64,000 bases of DNA, taken from positions 5,108,077 through 5,172,076 of the forward strand of contig NW_022145604.1 in NCBI RefSeq assembly GCF_000002235.5. The letters run 5' to 3'. Positions within the stretch are counted from its first letter, which is position 1. Each line of letters opens with the position of its first letter. The DNA is from Strongylocentrotus purpuratus. Its lineage: Eukaryota; Echinodermata; Echinoidea; Camarodonta; Strongylocentrotidae. This document shows positions 20,901 to 27,692 of the stretch, piece after piece. The notes under the pieces are model-generated. The model ran no database searches and was not told the DNA's origin. It was given only the letters and a program-made list of their open reading frames with translations. Position numbers and translations under genes: made by a program.

Positions 20901-22435
20901 TTAAAACATGTTTCATAAACATTCTGCTTGGTCTGTAATCAGGCGGACATTTCACGAAACCGTCATACGGCTTACTTCGTGGACATCCAATAGAAATGTG
21001 TTATAGAACTAACACGAGTTTTTTATGAGAATTACATGAACTAAGACTTTATTGTTTCGAGAAACTGGACCCAGGCGGTTTTCTCTGATCGTCATTAAAA
21101 AAATGTAATTCATCAAACAAATGTACATTCTGGCTGTTGGAACTCTACTTATTTTAACATGTGGTAAAACACACGCCATGATTTAAATTTATAAATGGCA
21201 TAAACGACTGTTAAATGATTAGTAAAATACTCTGCTTTTAGAAGCAATTGAAGGATCTATAGCAGGATATGGCACGCAGAGAAGACAAACTTGGTGTATA
21301 TAAAAGGAACTCGAAGAGATAAGTCCAGTGTTAGATAAGCTGGATGTATACCAAAGAGATATACACCAAGAATAGTGATAGGTTGTACTATTTCAAAAAC
21401 CTGAGATATTATTAAGACCAAGATGCCACATCCCACTAAAATGCCAAGTATACTAGCTGATTTCTTGGTCTTGGTCACCCAAATCACACAAAATGTCTTT
21501 AAATATTGACCGTAATATACATGTCCATACCCCATGGATGTTTTGTCTGACGTCAGTACTCTCATGAATATATGACTAAGATCATGTCTGTCATTCATGT
21601 AGCAAGTGGTACAGAGGTCAAAGGCGTAGCACTCGGTGCATCTCCATCGTATCCCTCTAATCTCATCAACGTCACATCCGTCACACCAGACCTTTGGATG
21701 ACACTCTAGTAATATGAAAAACACAATCATAGTGTCAACAAAGACAAATGGAAAATAATATCAATTTGAAATTATTTTGACCTGATCTTAACACTGACCA
21801 AGTACGTTTAAAGTGAGAAATTGTAGAGCAAGCGCCACGAGTGCCCATCAGATGCGGACACAGACGCTATACAAGAAGCGGTCTTTCTTATAATCATCGT
21901 CGCAATGCATAACTATGACATAATGTAATACATCTACTCATTTTTCTAACATGTATAGACCACACATTCAGTTTGTTTGCTCTTTTTATTAAGCATATGA
22001 ATCGCCGGAAGCCATCTTCGGTCGAAATCTGAAATAGAATATTGACCAATGTAACAGTTGCATCCACATTATATTCATGGGATGTTGTTGTTTATTACTG
22101 ATTATGTCGTTGGGCATATTAAAACTGATGAAGCTTCCCTGGGTTAACACAAATATTAGTTACCATATTTTGAGACTACCTGAATTAGCTGTATCAATGA
22201 TCCTGAGATCGAAAGCCTGTTCATAGCCAGCCCGGTAGAGACCTTTATCTCCATTGTCCCACTGGATGAGTACAGAGAGTTTTGGAAAATGTGGTTGACG
22301 TTCATCATGTAGTCTCAGAACCGTTCCTGCACATCCCTTTCCGCCATCTTGGTTCTTATAATTATAAGTCCAATCAGGTCCTCGTATGACACGGAATCCT
22401 GGTTGTACAGGGTTTTCCATTTAGACCTTCAACAG
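8158..22435 (-). CDS. MIB2-like (mind bomb) gene without recognisable RING fingers; whole coding span
   Basis: Mind bomb proteins are E3 ubiquitin ligases that ubiquitinate Delta/Jagged in the signal-sending cell and so drive Notch ligand endocytosis. Reading the minus strand exon by exon gives the family order: MIB/HERC2 (residues 1-80), ZZ finger (81-139), second MIB/HERC2 (139-231), two MIB SH3-like repeats (232-393), ankyrin repeats (394-766), then a basic linker and a coiled coil. Coding exons (high to low): 22420-22180, 21705-21531, 20525-20419, 20236-20066, 19257-19148, 17754-17644, 17265-17161, 16714-16555, 15529-15447, 14916-14776, 14081-13866, 12910-12756, 12113-11987, 11448-11233, 10187-10006; then tentative 9481-9422 and 8303-8158. 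Phases agree for the first fifteen. Oddities: no RING Cys/His cluster was found between the ankyrins and the stop; domain 2 has lost the QDGG motif; the phase breaks before the last exon. This could be a RING-less paralog, or RING exons may be missing or unseen. The family call is firm; ligase activity is not. Confidence 0.85.
8378..8902. mobile_element. TTAA-flanked MITE (525 bp), last intron of the MIB2-like gene
   Basis: The left end is TTAAAGGTACTATGTCCC and the right end, read in reverse, TTAAAGATACTGTGTCCC; both continue into (T/A)TTGCAG. TTAA target duplications flank it. This is a non-autonomous DNA transposon of the piggyBac or Kolobok target type, with no coding content. Confidence 0.75.
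9422..9481 (-). CDS. MIB2-like candidate exon: basic linker
   Basis: A strong acceptor (TCTTCTCCCTTGCAG, ending at 9482) is followed by a short stretch that is basic in both useful frames: GKALLNQVQRKRGQESPRRS in the phase expected from the previous exon, or KSTAKPGSKKKRSRKSSKK then a stop in another. Candidate donors are AG/GTAACG at 9421 and CAG/GTAAGG at 9387; the longer choice has a stop in every frame. A MITE copy lies just upstream of the acceptor. It is probably part of the transcript, but the coding frame is unresolved. Confidence 0.4.
   Translation of the reverse strand, partial: KSTAKPGSKKKRSRKSSKK
9517..9678 (+). mobile_element. CCCACTGCAC-family MITE, 5'-truncated copy
   Basis: It runs from CGCCCTCTATATA to GCAGATAAGCTTTAAA and shares GGTCCCCCATGATCCTCTTT and GATGAGATAACCACCTGTC with the other copies. 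It lies directly upstream (transcript sense) of the basic-linker exon of the MIB2-like gene. Confidence 0.75.
10006..10187 (-). CDS. MIB2-like exon: last ankyrin repeat
   Basis: It reads MKRKWRRIGIKTNSDALLAF, then LVSHGGDLNAYDCEGVTIKT and PVLKPLLEIQRQRG. ALLAFLVSHGGDLNAYDCEG matches the final ankyrin unit of MIB2 (FLALEGADVSYTNHRG in human, from memory). The acceptor is GTTTACAG and the donor is AGG/GTAACA at 10005. It leaves phase 2, and from here the downstream joins become uncertain. Confidence 0.84.
10436..10650 (-). mobile_element. Retroelement 3' tail with (ATT)n end
   Basis: The minus strand reads TTTGTAAAGCGCTTAGAGAC, AAGCGCTATATAAAAGC then ATT repeats. The same GCGCTATATAAA tail occurs at 6115-6195. 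It is a SINE or LINE end in a MIB2-like intron. Confidence 0.5.
10850..10925 (+). mobile_element. Retroelement tail fragment with (ATT)n
   Basis: ATATATAGTGCTTATGGACT, then AAGCGCTTTATAAGTAACG and an ATT run. It resembles the neighbouring tail families. Confidence 0.4.
11233..11448 (-). CDS. MIB2-like exon: ankyrin repeats
   Basis: It reads GHCNVNAVESVVGLRPLAV then AISHEHFHLVDVLVKNGADV and NLQDHAGKTSLQIGLFAHAT. GLRPLAVAISHEHFHLVDVLVKNGADVN is an ankyrin repeat and DHAGKTSLQIGL starts another. The acceptor is ACCTACAG and the donor is GAG/GTATGA at 11232. It is 216 bases, phase 0/0. Confidence 0.87.
11987..12113 (-). CDS. MIB2-like exon: ankyrin repeat
   Basis: It reads AMTKLLDTIPRLVEARDEHG then CTPIFLAVCKGFRDATQLL. 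DEHGCTPIFLAVCKGFRDATQLLL is a canonical ankyrin repeat (DxxGxTPLxxAxxxGxxxxxxLLL). The acceptor is GTCACAG and the donor is AAG/GTAAAA at 11986. The phases 2 in and 0 out agree with both neighbours. Confidence 0.86.
12401..12460. repeat. (CA)n microsatellite
   Basis: CA repeat with G, C and T interruptions, in a MIB2-like intron. Confidence 0.9.
12756..12910 (-). CDS. MIB2-like exon: diverged ankyrin repeats
   Basis: It reads GELDATPVIQAMETGRRTI, then VDLILDRQEADLKAVGSN and LASSMHCAAAVDNT. TPVIQAMETGRRTIVDLIL has ankyrin helix spacing, and SMHCAAA opens the next unit. The acceptor is GCAATAG and the donor is ATA/GTGAGT at 12755. It leaves phase 2, and the split codon is completed exactly by the next exon (Tyr). 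Confidence 0.82.
13866..14081 (-). CDS. MIB2-like exon: ankyrin repeats (5' edge uncertain)
   Basis: The core reads HTPITNGSNKYEAVEYLLDQ, then GADVHAVNFQGFTCLSLA and CEGGFYKCAHRLMMHGADLN. That is one and a half ankyrin repeats. The donor AAG/GTAAGG at 13865 is strong. The acceptor at 14083-14082 (AACAAG) is only the best phase-compatible choice; its pyrimidine tract is poor, and the repeat spacing suggests part of an ankyrin unit may be missing at this junction. It leaves phase 0 into the exon at 12910. Confidence 0.75.
14776..14916 (-). CDS. MIB2-like exon: ankyrin repeat
   Basis: It reads IHCEPEPGVTLLGYAAAHCN, then LDMLKFLVEKGAFIENH and RSAPLYIATS. GVTLLGYAAAHCNLDMLKFL is an ankyrin repeat core (xTxLxxAAxxGxxxxVxxLL), and APLYIA opens the next repeat. 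The acceptor is TCTATAG and the donor is AGC/GTGTAA at 14775. It is 141 bases, phase 0/0. Confidence 0.86.
15279..15440. repeat. GCGTA-rich foldback repeat, copy 2, inside the MIB2-like gene
   Basis: Shorter relative of the 4058-4425 repeat: TTGCGTAGAGTTGCGTA words on the left, TACGCAATCCTACGCAACT on the right, then ACGCAAAAAATTAAACATGT. Its right edge lies within about 6 bases of the donor of the ankyrin exon 15529-15447. Confidence 0.65.
15447..15529 (-). CDS. MIB2-like exon: first ankyrin-type helix pair
   Basis: It reads DHEPLLLVSARLGDIEAVG then CLLAIHPEW. The LLLVSARLGDIEAVGCLL segment is the two-helix part of an ankyrin repeat and matches the start of the MIB ankyrin block. The acceptor is AAATACAG and the donor is TGG/GTTAGT at 15446. 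A GCGTA-rich repeat ends within a few bases of this donor. Confidence 0.82.
16555..16714 (-). CDS. MIB2-like exon: second MIB repeat, second half, and linker to ankyrins
   Basis: It reads AIGTVGKVVGIDGSDIHVK then ITDDQKLTFNSANLTPERI and a charged linker RAPKPEDLRREEPMR. The first part matches ALGRVGKVVKVxxDGNLRVxVxxQxWTFxPxxL. The acceptor is TGTTTTAG and the donor is GAG/GTAAAT at 16554. It leaves phase 1, which the next exon accepts. Confidence 0.88.
17161..17265 (-). CDS. MIB2-like exon: second MIB SH3-like repeat, first half
   Basis: It reads IHPLCLGQLVRIWDNIEMV then KRLQSGHGGWTAAMEK. The string VKRLQSGHGGWT is nearly the family consensus (VKRLQAGHGEWT in human MIB2, from memory), which makes this the clearest repeat in the gene. 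The acceptor is CTTTTAG and the donor is AAG/GTGACT. It is 105 bases, phase 0/0. A poly-G tract at about 17070-17089 lies just inside the following intron. Confidence 0.9.
17322..17558 (-). mobile_element. tRNA-derived SINE, family 1, copy in a MIB2-like intron
   Basis: Read on the minus strand it has a tRNA-like head with a B-box-like GGGGTCAAATCCCC, the core GGAGCGTCAGGAGTGTCAAG, and a tail GTGCTATAAAAC ending in an ATT/ATC repeat. The same layout occurs at 30531-30783. Confidence 0.7.
17644..17754 (-). CDS. MIB2-like exon: first MIB SH3-like repeat, second half
   Basis: It reads TFRKKGFVNRRTNTGDFTV then TFHDSQQTFTMNSAALRK, matching the family strand pattern GxxGxVxxITDxGDVRVxFxxxxxWTFxPxALxK. 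The acceptor is ATAAACAG and the donor is AAG/GTATTA at 17643. The exon is 111 bases and phase 0 at both ends, so it could be skipped without a frameshift. Confidence 0.86.
17883..17951. repeat. (GA)n microsatellite
   Basis: GA repeat in the intron upstream (transcript sense) of MIB2-like exon 17754-17644. Confidence 0.95.
18505..18595 (+). mobile_element. Retroelement 3' tail (AACTGCAAGGAAAAAGGCGC)
   Basis: ACTTTGTAACTGCAAGGAAA followed by GGCGCTATATCAAAT, and a GATTT repeat end. The same tail is found at 57015-57095. Confidence 0.5.
18696..18858. mobile_element. CAAACCTGTCT-ended MITE
   Basis: CAGTCAAACCTGTCTTT at the left pairs with AAAGACAGGTGTGACAG at the right. The internal GGCCACCCGAGGGAAACAGA is the same family as 34440-34523. 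It lies in a MIB2-like intron. Confidence 0.7.
19148..19257 (-). CDS. MIB2-like exon: first MIB SH3-like repeat, first half
   Basis: It reads GDLEPVNEGDKVLVTATSAE then LERLHKRRGLWEPEMAK. This corresponds to the family pattern FxxGDKVxxxxDxxxLxxxQxGHGGWNPxMA at the start of a MIB repeat. The acceptor is AATCAAAG and the donor is AAA/GTGAGT at 19147. It is followed in phase 0 by the exon at 17754. Confidence 0.86.
20066..20236 (-). CDS. MIB2-like exon: rest of second, degenerate MIB/HERC2 domain
   Basis: The exon reads SDELLGTVVNGGQTLEDKVN, then VRVAVEFSSGLERVDVTKI and GGNLYDGHLPNLG. The last motif matches the family GGFYYKDHLPRLG and fixes the alignment. The segment where other MIB proteins have QDGGEGxxGxV is replaced by SDELLGTV, so the signature glycines are gone. 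The acceptor is CCCCACAG at 20239-20237 and the donor is TTG/GTGAGA at 20065. The splice phases support a real exon, so divergence rather than misprediction is likely. Confidence 0.86.
20419..20525 (-). CDS. MIB2-like exon: linker and start of second MIB/HERC2 domain
   Basis: After acceptor GATGCAG the exon reads GPKMLPRSSSPRVALRGS then FPGAEVVRHPQWHTELES. This parallels the family segment LPRIPLRGIFQGAKVVRGPDW that opens the second MIB/HERC2 domain. The usual RGPDW has become RHPQW here, so the domain is diverged. The donor is CAG/GTTTGT at 20418. A truncated hAT-type repeat begins about 27 bases upstream of the acceptor. Confidence 0.85.
20552..20808. mobile_element. Truncated copy of the CAGGCGCGT hAT-type element, intron of the MIB2-like gene
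   Basis: Reverse-orientation relative of 26829-27265, sharing AATCGGGCCGAAATTTCGC, GCCAGCCGCTGAATAAGC and the terminal ACGCGCCTG. The other terminus is missing. It lies just upstream of exon 20525-20419. Confidence 0.75.
21531..21705 (-). CDS. MIB2-like exon: ZZ zinc finger
   Basis: The exon starts after TTACTAG and reads ECHPKVWCDGCDVDEIRG, then IRWRCTECYAFDLCTTCY and HDLSHIF. This is the ZZ pattern CxxC, CxxC, CxxC followed by the HxLxH pair, binding two zinc ions; in MIB proteins it sits between the two MIB/HERC2 domains, as here. All expected zinc ligands are present, so this finger looks intact. The donor is G/GTATGG at 21530. It enters in phase 1 and leaves in phase 2, matching both neighbours. 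Confidence 0.92.
22180..22435 (-). CDS. MIB2-like exon: 5'UTR end, start codon and first MIB/HERC2 domain
   Basis: The start codon is at 22420-22418 and opens with MENPVQPGFRVIRGPDWTYN. The domain hallmarks follow: GxRVxRGPDW, NQDGGKGCAGTV, a VLIQWDNG strand and LYRAGYEQAFDLR. In mind bomb this domain helps bind Notch ligand. Fifteen bases before the ATG lies a textbook 3' splice site (pyrimidine tract then TTTAG, 22438-22436), so the first exon must be non-coding and further upstream. The donor is CAG/GTAGTC at 22179 and the exon leaves phase 1. The match to the family is clear along the whole exon. Confidence 0.9.
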
Positions 22436-22941
22436 CTAAAGAGAAGACAGAAAAGGGAAAAGATTATATACATAAATAGATAGAAAATAGGGTAGAAACT
22501 TATGTAGTGTACACTCTAAAAAAAACTGCTCAATTTGAGTAAAAATGTTACTCTTTTGAGTAGTCAAAAGGGAACCACCCGACTTTTGAGTAAACTTCAC
22601 TCAGTATGTGTTGAGTAACAAATCTACTAATCTGTTGAGTAAAAATATTACTCAATGAAAGACTAAATCTCTACTCAGTTTGAATGAGTCAACCTTTACT
22701 CAATATTTACTCCTTTATTGAGCGGTTCCCTTTTTTACTCAGTACTGGGTAGAAACGTAATCAACTCATGTCGAGTAAGAAACTGCTCATGAGTTGAGCC
22801 AAATTTTACTCAATTAACGAGTACATGTTTTGACTCAAATTGTTTGAGCAATTTTTTGCTCAAATATTGAGTATGATGTTATCTGGGTAACACTTAGTTG
22901 CTCAATCAAGTTTGAGTAAAAACATGTACTAAGTTAATTAC

Positions 22942-23093
22942 ATGTTTTTACTTAATACTGACTAAAACAAAGGTGGATTCAACTACGGTTTTAACTTTTT
23001 GACTAAGGGTTTAACTAAACCGCTGATTAATATTGTTCTTTTTTTTAACAGCTGTTAAGTAACCATTATTTGTCAATAGAGAATATAAACCAT
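22942..23093 (+). repeat. Perfect 152-bp inverted repeat, left arm
   Basis: Base for base the complement of 24375-24526 as far as I can read, including an 8-base T run. It begins ATGTTTTTACTTAATACTG and ends AGAATATAAACCAT. This arm lies inside the ACACTCT element. Confidence 0.88.
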
Positions 23094-23698
23094 AATTTTG
23101 CCCGATTTCTAAATTTAGCATTGATTTGAAGTTCTTCAATCACACACTATGCAAATAACATAAAGTCAACGACATTTTAATTCAGTAACATAATTTGTGG
23201 ACTTTAATTTCCCAAATCAGTTTGAATCACAGTGAAACTCAGAGTTCTCTCATCAAAGAAAGACTCTCATTATTAGTCCATCTGTACTAGGGTCCATGGT
23301 TTAATAAGATCCGTGGTACGAATTCAATAAATGAGACGATCAAAGAAGTCCCATATGACAGCTGCCTGGGCAGGGTAATCCAGCTGTAGTACTTGAAACA
23401 TCTTGTAGCAGTAGTCAACTGCTGCTGTCAAAGAAGAGCATGAATAGGCGCTTCTCTCGAGGACTACATAACACTGTCCTGGCTTCCTCGGTGCTCCTCA
23501 AAGCACCAACAAAAACAGTGGGCTCCTTCCTCTGAAGGAGGCCAGAAAAAATGTCCAAGCCAGTTCCTTCCTAGATGTCGGTTGGAGCTCTTCCAAGCTC
23601 GATCCATGAGCTCAGAATTTCTTCCCAACGTGTCACAATCATCTATTTCAGTTCTTTCGCATCTTTCTGCACGCGCACATGCACGCACGAGACATGCA

Positions 23699-23815
23699 TA
23701 TGGCGGACAATGAAAGATGGCAAAATATACAGTTCCTTAGGTAGACAAAGGAACATACAGCTGCAATTATGTAAAAATGTGTAGAACAGGTGTCACATGC
23801 ATATTGACAGCTAGT
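23699..23815 (+). mobile_element. Half of the palindromic foldback family, nested in the ACACTCT element
   Basis: It contains CAAAATATACAGTTCCTTAG, GTAGACAAAGGAAC and GTAAAAATGTGTAGAACAGG, matching one arm of the 63.7-kb palindrome. Only one arm is present. Confidence 0.7.
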
Positions 23816-24374
23816 TGCACTTTCCATTGATCCAACTTTCACTCGCACCCGAGGTAAATTCGGGTAAGAGATCAATGTTGAGTTAATTATCACCTGCCGC
23901 CGCGTAATACCCAATCGTAGTTTACTCAAAATTGACACAAACGAAGGTCTTACTCAATGTTGAGTCATTGATTTACTCTTTATCAAAGGTAACAAATTAC
24001 TCGGATGACGAGTACCACTAAAATTGACTTCTTACTCCAGCTTGAGTACTGAATTGCTCATTTTGTTACTCAGCTTGTTTTACTCGGCACAATTTACTCG
24101 CTGACATTAAGAGTGTAAGAAGAGGTTTGTAGATACAATGTACCATAGCTTGCAGGTCAATCCACTTTTTTAGTTTCATGCCATTTGAAACAAACAGTTT
24201 AATAAAGGTTAAGAATCATATTTTGGAGTCATTAATTTCTTGAAAACATATAGTTTTTACAAAGTAAAAAGAGACATCCGTAATTTTCACCTATACTCCG
24301 CAGATATAAAGCAAGAATAGGCTTATAGTATTAATTAATGATGATTTCTCAAAAGAATTTACACAATGTTTACA

Positions 24375-24526
24375 ATGGTTTATATTCTCTATTGACAAAT
24401 AATGGTTACTTAACAGCTGTTAAAAAAAAGAACAATATTAATCAGCGGTTTAGTTAAACCCTTAGTCAAAAAGTTAAAACCGTAGTTGAATCCACCTTTG
24501 TTTTAGTCAGTATTAAGTAAAAACAT
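24375..24526 (-). repeat. Perfect 152-bp inverted repeat, right arm
   Basis: Complement of 22942-23093. It lies about 260 bases outside the right end of the ACACTCT element, so the pair is not simply that element's terminal repeat. Confidence 0.88.
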
Positions 24527-25229
24527 TCTGTCCATTTCATACATCCTATGTCATTTACCTGACGTTTGCCAGGACAGTGTGAAGACGATTCTTTTGTTAT
24601 TATTCTCAGTTTTACTCCCACTGTTCAGTAACAATCCGCTAATAATGTTACCCACCGTATATTATTATTGAACTTCTTTAACCTCTATTTACCTTTCTCT
24701 TATACTCTGGACTAGTGACGCCTCTTACTATTAACATGTCCATTTTCACTTTCCTTTTTCTATTCCTACATCTAAATGTAAAGTTCTTTCTGTAGACCTA
24801 AACCATTTGTTTATATCCATTCACGAACGTCTTTTTCATAATAATATTTCCACATTACTCTTTTTCTTCCTCGTTACTCTCATTCTATTCTTGTTCTTAA
24901 CTGAATATACAAACCATTGCGTGCACACATGATATGCTAATTCGTACATGTATATGACTGAAAATATGAATCTCAAAATAATCAGACCATTTCTTAATAG
25001 CGCTATTATTGTGTATAAGTTAAATTTGTAATCCCACAAGGAGATTGTTTACACCAGTCAACGAACTTTTTAAAATTTTAAGGTTGCATAGACTCACAAA
25101 ATTGTTCTAATCTAATCTAGATTATGAGGACATGTACATGTAAGTTTCCAATATTGGAAATTCGAAACCAGGGCGCATATTTTTAGAAAAATAACATATT
25201 ATATTACATATCAATACAAACTGAATTTC

Positions 25230-25956
25230 TCTGTTCGTACGAATTCCAAAGTTCGTAGAGATTCGTAGATGGGTCATAGTTTCTTACGTCCTTCTTATGG
25301 AGTTCGTACGAACGCCGTTTAATTTTTCGTTTCTTTTCGCAAGAATGCCATGAGTTCTTCTAACGTCAGACTTACGGCTATCTTACGAGTTTTCGTTCTC
25401 GCAAGATGGTCGTACGTGTAACTGACGGCATTCTCAATTCGTTCGTAAGAAGGTATTACGATTTGTTCGTATATTTTGTCAGGTTAAAAAGCGCTGCATA
25501 TTGCATACAGTTTGTGTGTACACCTTATGAGCACCTTACGAACGCCTTGCGAACGCCAGGAGTCGTTAGGACGAAGGCCATACGAATCTCCGTTCGTTCG
25601 TATTCTTCTGAACGCCGTAAGAGCCATCTATGAACAACTTAAGGCATTCTTACGATCATCGTAAGAATTTGTATGCTTCTATAATTGTCTCTCGACCCTA
25701 CGAAATATAAGAAGATCTTGCGTGGTTATTACGATGTTATTACGAGTCGTCCGTATGGCCACCTTATGAGGGTTTCGTACGAGGTTGAAAAAATCTAGGA
25801 CAAGACCATCAACCAGTCTGCGAACTTACGAATGGTCTACGAACGGTCTACGAACGCTGGTTTCGTACGGCCTTCTTAAGAAGATCTTACGAAATGGTCT
25901 GAAAATCGTTCGTACGGCATTCGTAGCAGCTCGTAAGAGTATTTGTGACCGAGGCT
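25230..25956. mobile_element. CGTACG/TTACGAAC-rich element
   Basis: About 720 bases crowded with TTCGTACGAA, CGTAAGA and TACGAACG words in both orientations. The right end reads ATCGTTCGTACGGCATTCGT then ATTTGTGACCGAGGCT, shared with 31876-32011. Non-coding; class unknown, probably a non-autonomous DNA transposon. Confidence 0.6.
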
Positions 25957-26828
25957 TTAGTTTCTTTCGGGCTTCCTTGAAATGAAGGAACAAATAGAGA
26001 CACACGTGCAAACACACACCAATCCACCCACCACCACACACAGGTGCACATACTTCCCCCCCCCCCCCTGCTCTCTCTCTCTCTCTCTCTCTCATGCATA
26101 TTTGTTTTTGATATATTTTTGTATATAGAAAAATAAAGAAGCATTACATGTTCTCTCCTTCTCTCTCCTCTCTGTCCAAGTTTGCGTCACTGGCTTCACA
26201 AGATGACTACATAAAAATGTATTTTGTTGATCAGTGATGGCGGCTTCAAAACGTGGCACACACAAGTACAGCCAATTCTCAAATAGCTGTCTGCAACGTT
26301 TTGTGTGGGTTAAGTGTTCACGAGATTCCCCATTAACGCGCAATACCATCTGGCAAGAAATTATGACAATGCACTGTTAACGTTTCCGTCTGTTATTTTA
26401 TATCATACAATGGTTTTTTGTTTGTTTTGTTCCCACGCCCATAATCATACTATGTGTTCAGTTTACGATGGCCTCACAAGCTTCAGTGATTCCTAGAAAT
26501 GTAGGATCTTGTGATATATATTTCCATATTTTTGTGATGCATAAGTCATGTAAAGAACGTGTGTGTATGCTACACTGATAGTAAACTGACGTGTACGTAA
26601 TTTTTCAAAAATTACTTATCCGTCATGTGAATAAACCCCAATATAATTCAAATCAATTCCAAATGGTATTTATTGAATACAAACGTGCATCTCAAAATAA
26701 TGTTAAATTGTGTATAGTTTACAATCATCACAGATAACAATCAACACAGTTTCGTCAAATTCATCATCCCCGCCCATTAAGTTAATAAAAGCTCAGTCGC
26801 AACACGCCTACATCAAATTACCTGCGTT

Positions 26829-26840
26829 CAGGCGCGTACA

Positions 26841-26886
<46 letters not shown>

Positions 26887-27115
26887 GGGGGGGTTAAACC
26901 CCCTTTGGTAATTTTTTGTGTGTAAACCCCCCCCCCCCCCATAACCCCCCTAACCCCCCCTCCCCCTTTGGATTTTTTAAAAAAAAATTATTTATAAAAA
27001 AAAAAAAAAAATTCCCATGGCTGACCTAAAAAAGCTGACCTTACCCCCCCCCCCCCCAACGGACCAAAATGTCAAATTTTCAAATTTCGAGACCAAAAAA
27101 AAAAAAAAAAAAAGT

Positions 27116-27166
<51 letters not shown>

Positions 27167-27265
27167 CTTATTCAGCGGCTGGCTGAGTCGTTGCGAAATT
27201 TTCGGCCCGATTTATAAATGTTAAACCCCCCCCCCCCCTTGAAAAAATCCTGCGCCACGCGCCTG
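26829..27265. mobile_element. hAT-type MITE with exact 8-bp target duplication and long G and C runs
   Basis: The inverted ends CAGGCGCGT and ACGCGCCTG are flanked on both sides by CCTGCGTT (26821-26828 and 27266-27273), an exact 8-bp duplication as made by hAT transposases. Inside are a G run of about 44 bases and a C run of about 47 bases on the same strand. Confidence 0.85.
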
Positions 27266-27455
27266 CCTGCGTTTATAACCAGGTTTTTTCATTTCGAATT
27301 GAAAGGGGGGGGTGCGCAGACGTTAACATTGAGAACATCTTGCAATGTAAAGACTAGATGATGCCTCAAACGTCTACTTATTTTTCTTTCCCCTGACTTT
27401 AGCACTGATTCTGATTATACAAGTACCTTGAAATGTTCGTTATCTCCCCCACATA

Positions 27456-27533
27456 CACACACTCTCTTTCTCTATCTCTCTCTCTCTCTCTCTCTACTCT
27501 CTCTCTTTCTCTCTCTCTCTCTCTCTTTCTCTT

Positions 27534-27564
<31 letters not shown>

Positions 27565-27655
27565 TTCTCTCCCTATCTCTCTCTTTCTCTTTCTCTTTCT
27601 CTCTCACCTACCATGTTTTCTCCTACCAATCTCTCTTGTCCTCCCTCTATCCTTA

Positions 27656-27687
<32 letters not shown>

Positions 27688-27692
27688 TGGTT
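27456..27692. repeat. (CT)n array
   Basis: CT repeat with many CTTT interruptions, just downstream of the hAT-type element. Confidence 0.95.

Larger units (their letters stand above)
22510..24117 (-). mobile_element. ACACTCT-ended DNA transposon with decayed coding remnant
   Basis: The ends TACACTCT and AGAGTGTA are inverted, and both subterminal regions are packed with GAGTAA/TTACTC words. On the minus strand near 23470-23324 a frame reads GQCYVVLERSAYSCSSLTAA then VDYCYKMFQVLQLDYPAQAA and VIWDFFDRLIY, then stops. I recall similar C-termini (LxLxYPxxxxxTWxFIQ) in unnamed proteins found in fish and invertebrate genomes. Upstream the frame is broken. It lies upstream of, or in the 5' intron of, the MIB2-like gene. 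Confidence 0.65.

Noticed and set aside
21257-21530. Extension of the ZZ exon frame downstream (YGHVYYGQYLKTFCVIW...)
   Set aside because: Lies beyond the GTATGG donor, and the resumed frame at 20525 matches the family instead.
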